This document shows, piece by piece, positions 1 to 5,723 of a stretch of DNA of 11,784 bases. The stretch covers positions 1-11,784 of the forward strand of contig CAYJQO010000021.1 in the NCBI GenBank assembly GCA_964372445.1. The letters are read 5' to 3'. This DNA comes from CAYJQO01 sp964372445. Its GTDB lineage: Bacteria > Patescibacteriota > Minisyncoccia > UBA6257 > GWB1-50-10. Both the position numbers and the translations under genes were made by a program. Each line of letters begins with the position of its first letter. Within the stretch, counting starts at the first letter, position 1. The notes under the pieces were generated by a model. The model was not told the DNA's origin and ran no database searches. It saw only the letters and a list, made by a program, of their open reading frames with translations.

Positions 1-9
1 GGCTAATCC

Positions 10-1722
10 ATGAAAAAACTTTTTCTAATAGATATCTTTTGGGAGGCATCAATTTTGGTGGCTGTTGTTAGTTTGCTCACTTTTTCTCAAAGTTTTGAAT
101 TGAGAACGTTGGATTTTTTTCGCGCATCGCAAAAACCGCATCCGGATATTACCATTTTGGCTATAGACAACAACAGTTTGCAAAAACTTGGCCGCTGGCC
201 TTGGGATCGCAAGCTTCATGCTCAAATTATTAATAAGCTCAACGAAATTGGCCCTAGGCTTGTGGTTTATGATGTGAATTTTAGCGAAACACAAAATTTT
301 GAAAACGACCAGGCCTTTAAACAAGCCCTAGATCAATCAAAATTTCCAGTCGTACTAGCCAGTCAAGCCGTTTACATTAAAGGACAAAATGCGCCTGCTA
401 GGCTGTTAAAGCCCGTAAGTTATTTTTGGGAAAAGAGCAATGTGAGCCTAGGACATGTAAATGTGCCGGAGAGCCCCGACAGCTTGGTTAGGGATTTTCC
501 GCAAAGCTTAAGAGTGGAGAATGACCAAATGCTGCCTTTAGCCTTTCAAGCGGCGAAAGTTTTAAACGTTGAGGGACAAGATTTTAAGGATTATTTAATA
601 GATTATGTTGGCGGGGCAGCAAGCTTTCCAACTTTTGCTATGAGCGACTTTTTAAGCGACTCATTTTTAAAAGATCCATTAAAAGACAAAATTGTTCTCA
701 TTGGCGCTACGGCTGAAGATTTGCACGACACGCTTTTAGCTCCGGTTGAAAAACAGGTACTAGCCGGGGTGGAATGGCACGCGAACGTCATAGATAACAT
801 TCTATTGAGCCGGGCTATACAGCGAGCCCCGAGTTTCTACCAGTACGGCATTGGCATTATGTTGGGCTTAATGCTGTTGCTGCTGTTTATTTTTGACAAA
901 GCCAAGCTCGCCAGCAAGGTTTTCGTTGGCATGATTATAGGCTTGCCGGTGATAAGCTTCGTGCTTTGGCGATTTGGCGTAGCTTTACCCTACTTCAATA
1001 ATTTAATTTTTGTCGGATTTCTGTTCAGTGGCCAGTCAGCCTACAAATGGTACCAGACGGAGATGGAAAAACGCCGATTGAGAAAAACGTTGCAGTTTTA
1101 TTTTTCTCCGGCGGTACTGAAGCTCATTGAGCAGCATCCCGAAAAATTAAAATTGGGCGGTGACCGCAAAGAGGTGACCATTCTGTTTTCCGACATTCGC
1201 TCTTTTACCACCATTACGGAAACCACCGACCCAGAGGTTTTATCGAAATTGTTACATGAGTACTTCACCCAAATGACCGAGGAGATAATGGCTACCGACG
1301 GGGTGCTGGACAAGTTCATTGGCGACGCGGTCATGGCTTTTTGGGGAGCTCCCGTCGACCAACCCGATCAAGCTGACCGGGCAGTACGGGCGGCTCTGGG
1401 TATGGTTAGGTGCCTAAAGATGCTGCAGGGCAAATGGCAGAAACAGGGTTTGCCTTTTGTGGACATAGGCATAGGCATAAACACCGGCATGGTTACCGTG
1501 GGAAACATGGGGAGCGAAAAGCGCTTTGATTACACCGTGATAGGGGACAGCGTCAATGCCGCTTCGCGCCTGGAAGGCTTAAATAAAGAACATAAAACCC
1601 ATATTATTATTTCACAGCTCACTAAGGATAAGCTTGCGGGAGAATATGTAACCCGCGAGTTAGGAAAGGTACTCGTGAAAGGTAAAAATGTCCCCATTAA
1701 GATTTTCGAGGTTATTTCCTAA
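10..1722 (+). CDS. CHASE2-domain class III adenylate/guanylate cyclase
   Basis: Membrane-bound cyclase (570 aa) predicted to make cyclic nucleotide from NTP in response to an extracytoplasmic signal. An N-terminal membrane helix (about residues 10-28) is followed by a CHASE2-type sensor domain (about 30-270), three closely spaced membrane helices (about 278-345) and a C-terminal class III catalytic domain (about 385-565). Visible catalytic features are metal-binding Asp395 in FSDIRSFT and Asp439 in FIGDAVMAFWG, Lys435 and Asp507 (FDYTVIGD), the pair that usually selects adenine, and Asn516/Arg520 (NAASR) for transition-state binding. The domain therefore looks active and ATP-specific, which is family knowledge applied to visible residues. 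A TAA at 4-6 suggests that an upstream gene ends just before this ATG. Codon use is AT-rich compared with the genes after 2.3 kb. Confidence 0.93.
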   Translation: MKKLFLIDIFWEASILVAVVSLLTFSQSFELRTLDFFRASQKPHPDITILAIDNNSLQKLGRWPWDRKLHAQIINKLNEIGPRLVVYDVNFSETQNFENDQAFKQALDQSKFPVVLASQAVYIKGQNAPARLLKPVSYFWEKSNVSLGHVNVPESPDSLVRDFPQSLRVENDQMLPLAFQAAKVLNVEGQDFKDYLIDYVGGAASFPTFAMSDFLSDSFLKDPLKDKIVLIGATAEDLHDTLLAPVEKQVLAGVEWHANVIDNILLSRAIQRAPSFYQYGIGIMLGLMLLLLFIFDKAKLASKVFVGMIIGLPVISFVLWRFGVALPYFNNLIFVGFLFSGQSAYKWYQTEMEKRRLRKTLQFYFSPAVLKLIEQHPEKLKLGGDRKEVTILFSDIRSFTTITETTDPEVLSKLLHEYFTQMTEEIMATDGVLDKFIGDAVMAFWGAPVDQPDQADRAVRAALGMVRCLKMLQGKWQKQGLPFVDIGIGINTGMVTVGNMGSEKRFDYTVIGDSVNAASRLEGLNKEHKTHIIISQLTKDKLAGEYVTRELGKVLVKGKNVPIKIFEVIS

Positions 1723-1926
1723 TCAAAGGTTGTTCGTACAACCTACATACCATACATGGATTCATCAGCGCATTTGAGAATGTAGACGAAATATGACATA
1801 AGATTTGTACGACCCCTCGTCGTCCTTCCTTCGTCAGGACTCGCTCGGGGACTTCGATTTTTGCACCTCGTAGATGTTAAAAAGGGTCGAAGACACTGAA
1901 TGGGCTGACTTATTCCCTCACATACG
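1723..1926. other. Gene-free AT-rich spacer with two imperfect hairpins
   Basis: No credible ORF is present. A 7-bp hairpin (AGGTTGT / ACAACCT, loop TCGT) sits at 1727-1744, directly after the cyclase stop. It has no T-run, so it is at best a weak terminator. At about 1811-1847 a second hairpin can form. Read on the minus strand its arms are CCCCGAGCGAGTCCT and AGGACGACGAGGGG, with GA steps facing each other inside the stem (tandem G-A mismatches). The same design recurs in the 54-bp repeats and near tRNA-Leu. Confidence 0.5.
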
Positions 1927-1935
1927 CTCGGGATG

Positions 1936-2043
1936 ATTGAAAAGCCTATTCTGATAATTGTAATCCCTCGTGCTGACGCACTCGGGATGATTGAAAAGCC
2001 TATTCTGATAATTGTAATCCCTCGTGCTGACGCACTCGGGACG
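1936..2043. repeat. Tandem 54-bp direct repeat, two copies, each with a GA-bulged hairpin
   Basis: Copies lie at 1936-1989 and 1990-2043 and differ only at the third base from the end (GGGATG against GGGACG). A partial unit (CTCGGGATG) precedes them at 1927-1935. On the minus strand each unit contains ATCCCGAGTGC, a GTCA loop and GCACGAGGGAT, a stem with tandem G-A mismatches in the middle. An ORF runs through both copies because 54 is a multiple of three, but its product is merely repetitive. No spacers separate the copies. Confidence 0.85.
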
Positions 2044-2045
2044 AT

Positions 2046-2081
2046 GAAAATCCGAACTGCATATTACGCAGTAGGATTTTC
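2046..2081. other. Long imperfect hairpin between the 54-bp repeats and the tRNA-Gln element
   Basis: Outer arms GAAAATCC (2046-2053) and GGATTTTC (2074-2081) pair over 8 bp. Inner arms ACTGC and GCAGT add 5 bp around an ATATTAC loop. It lies just beyond the tRNA-Gln 3'-end copy on the minus strand and could end transcription there, but its T-run is short. Confidence 0.5.
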
Positions 2082-2087
2082 TATCGG

Positions 2088-2103
2088 CTGCGGGGCAGGG
2101 AAT
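2088..2103 (-). pseudogene. tRNA-Gln 3'-end fragment
   Basis: On the minus strand this reads ATTCCCTGCCCCGCAG, matching the last bases of the T-arm, the acceptor strand and the discriminator G of tRNA-Gln at 2274-2344. It lies 186 bp downstream of the gene. The bases after the discriminator are CCG here but CTA after the intact gene, so the fragment is closer to a CCA end than the gene is. Confidence 0.75.
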
Positions 2104-2219
2104 CTCACTACTCGCCCTTCGGGCTGCGTTTTCAGAACCCTCGGTTCTGAACAATCTCCAACACGGGAGGACGAGCACTTCCTCCCGGCCCCTCCTCCTG
2201 CTCGAATCCCTGCATCCAA
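2088..2219 (-). repeat. tRNA-Gln-associated structured repeat (inverted T-arm, hairpins, direct tRNA 3'-end copy)
   Basis: Read on the minus strand, downstream of tRNA-Gln and its hairpin terminator, the order is as follows. TGGATG is followed by GCAGGGATTCGA, the exact complement of the tRNA's own T-arm (plus strand 2202-2213). Hairpin 1 at 2164-2187 is 7 bp (CGGGAGG/CCTCCCG) with a 10-nt loop. Hairpin 2 at 2131-2151 is 9 bp (TTCAGAACC/GGTTCTGAA). Hairpin 3 at 2114-2124 is GCCC-GAA-GGGC. Then comes GAGTAGTGAGATTCC, running into a direct copy of the tRNA 3' end (CCCTGCCCCGCA, to 2089, plus G at 2088). The same ordered parts occur after tRNA-Leu. No ORF is credible. I read it as a structured RNA or a small mobile element; neither is proven. 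Confidence 0.7.
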
Positions 2220-2230
2220 CAACTTAGATA

Positions 2231-2267
2231 CTAAAACTGACTCACCGCAAGGGCAAGTCAGTTTTAG
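2231..2267 (-). terminator. Hairpin terminator of tRNA-Gln
   Basis: A perfect 12-bp inverted repeat (CTAAAACTGACT / AGTCAGTTTTAG) with a 13-nt loop starts 6 nt after the tRNA 3' end on the minus strand. Its distal arm ends in TTTTAGT, so the T-run is part of the stem, which would work in both directions. Confidence 0.6.
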
Positions 2268-2273
2268 CATTAG

Positions 2274-2344
2274 CTGCGGGGCAGGGATTCGAACCCCGAT
2301 ACCAGCGTCCAGAGCGCTGTGTCCTACCGTTAGACGACCCCGCA
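2274..2344 (-). tRNA. tRNA-Gln (anticodon CTG)
   Basis: The reverse complement folds as a complete cloverleaf. The acceptor is TGCGGGG/CCCCGCA (7 bp), the D-arm lies around TCTAACGGTAGGA, and the anticodon stem CAGCG/CGCTG holds the loop CTCTGGA with anticodon CTG (reads CAG). The T-arm carries GGTTCGAATCC. The discriminator is G, as usual for tRNA-Gln. CCA is not encoded (next bases CTA), so a CCA-adding enzyme is needed. The gene is divergent from the membrane-protein gene at 2369, with 24 bp between them. Confidence 0.96.
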
Positions 2345-2358
2345 AACGGTGTGGTACC

Positions 2359-2387
2359 ATTGAATCCTATGAAACGGAATAAATCAA
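2359..2387 (-). promoter_or_regulatory. Candidate promoter of tRNA-Gln
   Basis: On the minus strand TTGATT (2387-2382) and TTCAAT (2364-2359) are separated by 17 bp and end 14 bp before the tRNA. The match to the -35/-10 consensus is moderate. Spacing to the tRNA is like that at tRNA-Leu. It overlaps the start of the gene at 2369. Confidence 0.4.
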
Positions 2388-2842
2388 CCGTGATGTGGGT
2401 CGCCGGGCTCGTGCTCGTGGTGGCAGCGCTCCTCATCATTCCGCGCCTCGGGGCGAATCGATCGAACGGCATCACCACGACCGTGCCCTGCCTTGTGCCG
2501 AACGTCGCGCTCGTCCAGCACATCCACCCACACCTCACGATCAAGGTGGACGGGGTTGAGGAAACCATTCCCACGAACATCGGATTGGGGAGCTGCGAAC
2601 GAGCCGTGCACACGCATGACGGCACCGGCACCATTCACGTTGAGGCGCAGGACAACCGGCAATACACCATCGGTGATTTCTTTGATGTCTGGGGCAAGCC
2701 AATTGCCCGCGACAGCTATCAGCTTCTTGTCATCATCGACGGGACTGCCGACGTTGAGCGGCCAGATGTCTACCGCGCAATTCAACTCAAGGACAACCAG
2801 CAAATTGTGATGGAGTATACCAAAACACCTGTGGGTAAGTAG
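2369..2842 (+). CDS. Membrane-anchored His-rich protein, putative extracytoplasmic metal binder
   Basis: 157 aa from ATG at 2369; an in-frame GTG at 2351 would add six residues but lies only 7 bp from the tRNA gene. A Lys/Arg-containing start precedes one hydrophobic helix (about residues 8-25), so the rest is probably outside the membrane. Conserved-looking clusters are His51/53/55 (HIHPHL, followed by TIKVDG), Cys41 and Cys76, His81/83 (HTHDGTG) and His90, then GDFFDVWGKP at about 102-111. Spaced His and Cys residues suggest metal binding, possibly copper or iron; this is inference. I recognise the general HPHL...HTHDGTG type as an uncharacterised family but cannot name it. It is 17 bp upstream of superoxide dismutase and probably cotranscribed, which fits a metal or oxidative-stress role. 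I see no clear Shine-Dalgarno sequence. Confidence 0.75.
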   Translation: MKRNKSTVMWVAGLVLVVAALLIIPRLGANRSNGITTTVPCLVPNVALVQHIHPHLTIKVDGVEETIPTNIGLGSCERAVHTHDGTGTIHVEAQDNRQYTIGDFFDVWGKPIARDSYQLLVIIDGTADVERPDVYRAIQLKDNQQIVMEYTKTPVGK

Positions 2843-2859
2843 TCCATACTAGCACCCCC

Positions 2860-3465
2860 ATGCCGAAGTACGAACTCCCCAAACTTCCATACTCTTATGA
2901 CTCGCTCGAACCGTGGATTGATGCGCGGACCATGGAGATCCACCACACGAAGCACCACGCGACCTACGTCGCAAAGTTGAACGACGCACTCGCGAACTTC
3001 CCAAACCTCTCCGAACAGCCGCTCGAGCAACTTCTCACCTCGATCGAGACGCTTCCCGAGGCCGTGCGGGCAGCGGTGCGGAACCACGGCGGCGGCCACG
3101 CGAACCACTCACTCTTTTGGACGCTGATGGCGCCAGCGGGCAAGGGTGGCGGTGGGGAGCCATCGGGAGCACTCGCCCAAGCAATTGCAGCGATATTCGG
3201 TGGGTTCATGAACTTCCACGACGAGTTTACGAAAGCCGCGGTTGGTCTCTTCGGTAGCGGTTGGGTATGGCTCGTGAAGGATGAGACCAGGAAGCTATCA
3301 ATCATCACCACGCCGAACCAGGACAGTCCGCTCATGCAGGGCTTCCGGCCGGTCCTCGGCTTGGACGTTTGGGAGCACGCATACTACCTCAAGTACCAGA
3401 ACCGCCGTCCAGAGTATATTGAGGCCTGGTGGCATGTGGTGAATTGGGATAAAATAGAACTATGA
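2860..3465 (+). CDS. sodA: Fe/Mn superoxide dismutase
   Basis: 201 aa, normal length for the family; disproportionates superoxide to peroxide and oxygen in the cytoplasm (no signal peptide). The four metal ligands are visible: His28 (HHTKHHATY region), His83 (GGHANHSLFW), Asp169 and His173 (LGLDVWEHAYY). Gly79 together with Gln154 in TPNQDSPL is the arrangement typical of Mn-type or cambialistic enzymes rather than strict Fe types. The last codons form an ATGA overlap with the next gene. The body of the gene is GC-rich. Its last 50 bp join AT-rich DNA, and 33 bp near the end (3415-3447) recur exactly at 4422-4454 in a sod fragment. The 3' end is therefore probably a recombination junction. 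The tail (DKIEL) differs from the tails of both downstream fragments, which end in NL. Confidence 0.96.
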   Translation: MPKYELPKLPYSYDSLEPWIDARTMEIHHTKHHATYVAKLNDALANFPNLSEQPLEQLLTSIETLPEAVRAAVRNHGGGHANHSLFWTLMAPAGKGGGGEPSGALAQAIAAIFGGFMNFHDEFTKAAVGLFGSGWVWLVKDETRKLSIITTPNQDSPLMQGFRPVLGLDVWEHAYYLKYQNRRPEYIEAWWHVVNWDKIEL

Positions 3466-3956
3466 TTTTTATATTAATAATCCTTCTTTTTATATTTCGC
3501 TGGTATCCGGTAACAATGAAGCGTGCTGATGTGGATCTGTTTATCCAGAAATTTGAAAAGTACGGGAAAATTATCTTTCGAATTGCCGTATTACTTTTTG
3601 TTCTTACTCCGCTGCTTCAATTCTTAAATTCCTCTGGGGCCTTCCAAGCCTTGAAAGTAACGGAAAATATCTTGAGCGCAGAGCCATCTCTTAATCTTTT
3701 AATCATCTATATTGCCCTATTTATTATCGGCATAGTATTAGTAGTTGTTTCTTTCTTGACTCCGATTTTGAATGAAGAAGAAGTTCAAAGATTGAAACAA
3801 AGCACGGAAGAGATACTGTCGTTCAAATTATCAAAAATCGTAAGTAAAAAAATGTGGCAGATTCTTTGGGTAAGCGTTTTGGTCGGACTTCTTTCCACAT
3901 TAGTTGGGGCATTTGCGGTAGCATTGGGGTTTAAAAATCTGATTCAGAAATTTTGA
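3462..3956 (+). CDS. Multi-spanning membrane protein of unknown function
   Basis: 164 aa, not recognised. Hydrophobic segments lie at about residues 1-14, 38-56, 78-98 and 132-156. Between the last two is a charged stretch (NEEEVQRLKQSTEEIL) likely to be a cytoplasmic helix. The ATG overlaps the sod stop (ATGA), which would allow translational coupling; an in-frame ATG at 3516 is an alternative start. Composition is strongly AT-rich against sod. The stop codon (3954-3956) overlaps the first bases of a sod 3'-end fragment at 3955, so the gene lies in an insert between the complete sod gene and its fragments. Function cannot be inferred from the sequence alone. Confidence 0.7.
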   Translation: MIFILIILLFIFRWYPVTMKRADVDLFIQKFEKYGKIIFRIAVLLFVLTPLLQFLNSSGAFQALKVTENILSAEPSLNLLIIYIALFIIGIVLVVVSFLTPILNEEEVQRLKQSTEEILSFKLSKIVSKKMWQILWVSVLVGLLSTLVGAFAVALGFKNLIQKF

Positions 3957-4005
3957 AGCCTGGTGGAATGTGGTAAACTGGGAGGAAGTAAGTAAAAATC
4001 TTTGA
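3955..4005 (+). pseudogene. sod 3'-end fragment 1 (16 codons and stop)
   Basis: It reads EAWWNVVNWEEVSKNL and stop. The first nine residues match EAWWHVVNW at the end of the complete sod, with His changed to Asn. At the DNA level 23 of 27 bases match. It begins inside the stop codon of the preceding membrane-protein gene and has no start of its own. It ends one base before the ATG of the next small ORF. Confidence 0.8.
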
Positions 4006-4006
4006 A

Positions 4007-4228
4007 ATGGAAGAACTTCCTCAGGAAACTAAAAGCATGCGGCAAAAATTAGAAAGAGCGAAGGAAGTGCTATTTGAAGATGTAACGCTTGAAGAACTGA
4101 AATAAGATTGGCTTAAAGCTTCTGGCGCCGCTGGCCGACATAACGCGCCACCGGATGCCAAAGAAAAAGCCCGCCTCGCGAAAGAAAAATATCTCGAAGC
4201 GCTGCGGAAAGAACAAAGTAAATATTAA
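4007..4228 (+). pseudogene. Small helical protein gene with an internal TAA stop
   Basis: From ATG 4007 the frame encodes 32 residues (beginning MEELPQETKSMRQKLERAKE), then TAA at 4103-4105, then another 40 codons open to TAA at 4226-4228 (DWLKASGAAGRHN onward, ending KYLEALRKEQSKY). Both halves are charged, helical and alike in style, so one 73-codon gene with a nonsense change is the simplest reading. I do not recognise the protein. Alternatives are two very short ORFs or a sequencing error. Confidence 0.5.
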
Positions 4229-4231
4229 CCT

Positions 4232-4429
4232 ATGGAAACATTCCGTGAACAAGGACTCTCGCAGGAGCAAAAAACCGAGCAGGAAATTGATGCGCTTTTG
4301 GAAAAACTAAAAAACTACCCCAAACCAAGACAGTCCGCTTATGAAAGGATTGAAGCCAATACTTGGCTTGGATGTGTGGGAACATGCGTACTACTTAAAA
4401 TATCAAAATCGCAGACCAGAATATATTGA
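4232..4429 (+). CDS. Small ORF whose 3' half is out-of-frame sod sequence
   Basis: 65 codons, beginning METFREQGLSQEQKTEQEID. Only about the first 28 residues look like independent sequence (charged, helical). From about 4305 the DNA is a sod fragment read in another frame, so the C-terminal half is a by-product of the junction. The start is 3 bp after the stop of the preceding broken ORF, like a small operon. Either a truncated gene or a chance ORF; I make no functional call. Confidence 0.35.
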   Translation: METFREQGLSQEQKTEQEIDALLEKLKNYPKPRQSAYERIEANTWLGCVGTCVLLKISKSQTRIY

Positions 4430-4479
4430 GGCCTGGTGGCATGTGGTGAATTGGAGTGAAGTAGCTAGTAATTTGTAGA
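4311..4479 (+). pseudogene. sod 3'-end fragment 2 (C-terminal third of an AT-rich sod)
   Basis: In frame from 4311 it reads KTTPNQDSPLMKGLKPILGL, then DVWEHAYYLKYQNRRPEY, the WW motif and a tail ending SEVASNL and TAG at 4477-4479. It keeps the equivalents of the Mn-type Gln and of ligands Asp169 and His173, but has no 5' part. Codons differ synonymously from the complete sod at many positions, yet 4422-4454 is identical to 3415-3447. A good terminator follows at 4497, so this looks like the original 3' end of a sod transcription unit. Confidence 0.88.
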
Positions 4480-4496
4480 GCATACAGCAATAAGAT

Positions 4497-4525
4497 AAGC
4501 CCCAACCGCTTTGGTTGGGGCTTTT
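4497..4525. terminator. Rho-independent terminator, bidirectional
   Basis: An 11-bp stem AAGCCCCAACC / GGTTGGGGCTT with loop GCTTT is flanked by TTTT on the plus strand and by A-rich DNA upstream. It sits 17 bp after the sod fragment stop and, on the minus strand, 25 bp after the nucleotidyltransferase stop, so it can serve both. Confidence 0.9.
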
Positions 4526-4550
4526 GCTTAGAGGCTTGGGCACCACAATT

Positions 4551-5501
4551 CTAACCATCATAGCCAGGGTACATCTCGTAGACGATGCCGTACATTTCTT
4601 CAATTCGTTGAAGCGGAAGTCCGTCAAAGAGCTGCAGGATCCGCCGGTGGTACTCCGCTTCAGTGCACCGTACGCCGTTCCCACTGCTCCACACCTCTGC
4701 AACGAGTTTCTGGTACGCCGCGTCAATACTGAAGAACGGTTCGAAAAGCTGCGTGAGCTTTTTAGCTTTTACGTCATTCGACGCAAGCGCGCAGAACGCC
4801 GCAACCACATTGGGAACCGTGTCTGGACAAGGCAGGCACATACGTTCGCCGAGTATTTTCCGCATAAGCTGCTTCGGAAAATTCTCGATGGCTGCAAGGT
4901 CCCGCAAGCTGCCCCAATCCAACACATCGCGCAACGTGATGCCGGATTGGCCAAATTTTCGCGGGGCACCCATGCTTACGAAGTTGTCTTTCGTGTACCT
5001 CCACTTGTCTCGGATGATACCCGTGTAGGTATGAATATCGGCAATCCGGGACCGGAGCGGCATTGGCTCAATGATCCCTAAAGCCGTGCAGTACGCGCCG
5101 GCCTTCACCTGGGCGAGGAACTGGAAATGGTCTCGCGTCGATGGCGAGATCCTTGGAGACGCATACAGTTGCTGGTGGGGATCTTCCGTTGAAAGCACTT
5201 CAACCAGGTTGTGCCGAATCATAGAAGCGATCGATAGCTCAGCAGTCGCTTGAGGGTACATACCCGCAAGTAAATCATCCAATTCAAGATCAAGCTTGCC
5301 ATCACCGTGCCAGGGGAAACAGTCGAGGATGTCGATATCGCTCCGCCACCTATGGCATCCCCAGGCGGTTGATCCGAATACAACGGCGAGGCCTTTCTTG
5401 AACGAGGGCAGCGTCTGCATCAAGCCGGCGATGCGGGTGATGTCCTCTGGCGTTGTGACGAGGTCACGTTCGAGCTCCCCGTAGGAAAAGAAGCGTGCCA
5501 T
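4551..5501 (-). CDS. Nucleotidyltransferase-fold protein of unknown substrate
   Basis: 316 aa. Near the N-terminus VVFGSTAWGCHRWRSDIDIL (about residues 40-59) has the Pol-beta-type signature: Gly43-Ser44, then Asp55 and Asp57 as metal ligands. The third carboxylate of the family cannot be placed with certainty. The long, mostly helical C-terminal part (about 100-316) is not recognised and could be a substrate-binding domain. A strong Shine-Dalgarno (GGAGGG, 3 bp before ATG) supports the start. Substrate is unknown; aminoglycoside-type, tRNA-type and antitoxin-type transfer are all possible. It is much longer than MntA-type antitoxins and no HEPN partner is adjacent. It is monocistronic, with a terminator just downstream and an fmt fragment upstream. 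Confidence 0.75.
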   Translation of the reverse strand: MARFFSYGELERDLVTTPEDITRIAGLMQTLPSFKKGLAVVFGSTAWGCHRWRSDIDILDCFPWHGDGKLDLELDDLLAGMYPQATAELSIASMIRHNLVEVLSTEDPHQQLYASPRISPSTRDHFQFLAQVKAGAYCTALGIIEPMPLRSRIADIHTYTGIIRDKWRYTKDNFVSMGAPRKFGQSGITLRDVLDWGSLRDLAAIENFPKQLMRKILGERMCLPCPDTVPNVVAAFCALASNDVKAKKLTQLFEPFFSIDAAYQKLVAEVWSSGNGVRCTEAEYHRRILQLFDGLPLQRIEEMYGIVYEMYPGYDG

Positions 5502-5583
5502 TTTCCCTCCATTTTTTATAGATCTTCCATGACAAAAATGCTGCGGCTAACTTACCACAGGCAACCGCGCATGGCAAGGCGGA

Positions 5584-5664
5584 TCAGGTAGCTTTTGGTT
5601 GCTCTCCCGCGAACTGAATTTTCTTGAGGAGCAGTTTCCCGTCTTTTAATTCCGCTAGAGAAAA
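5584..5664 (-). pseudogene. fmt 3'-end fragment
   Basis: On the minus strand this reads FSLAELKDGKLLLKKIQFAG, then EQPKAT and TGA (5586-5584). It aligns with the end of the complete Fmt (ILEADLVNGKLALKKIQFEG), including the run GKLxLKKIQFxG; gacgggaaactg against aacgggaaactg shows the DNA similarity. It has no start and begins directly after the terminator of the neighbouring gene. The complete fmt lies 715 bp upstream with one gene between. Confidence 0.85.
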
Positions 5665-5667
5665 TTG

Positions 5668-5697
5668 AAAAGCCCCGCACAACGTGTGGGGCTTTTT
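5668..5697 (-). terminator. Rho-independent terminator of the 179-aa gene
   Basis: A 10-bp stem AGCCCCGCAC / GTGTGGGGCT (one G-T pair) with loop AAC is flanked by AAAA and TTTTT. It lies 26 bp downstream of the stop at 5724 on the minus strand and separates that gene from the fmt fragment. Confidence 0.88.
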
Positions 5698-5723
5698 ATG
5701 TTACTTACTCGATTTGAAACTCT

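Noticed and set aside
1936..2043. The 54-bp repeats as a CRISPR array
   Set aside because: The two copies are directly adjacent with no spacers, and no cas genes are present.
1933..2382. A 149-codon plus-strand ORF and a 98-codon minus-strand ORF (2064-2360) over the repeats and tRNA-Gln
   Set aside because: They run through the tandem repeat and a complete tRNA; the repeated peptide exists only because 54 is divisible by three.
3448..4421. Insert behind sod as a classical insertion sequence
   Set aside because: It has no transposase and no terminal inverted repeats; the only direct repeat is sod sequence itself.
4551..5501. Nucleotidyltransferase as an MntA-type antitoxin of a toxin-antitoxin pair
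   Set aside because: The protein is far longer than MntA and no HEPN-type gene lies beside it; the neighbours are an fmt fragment and a terminator.
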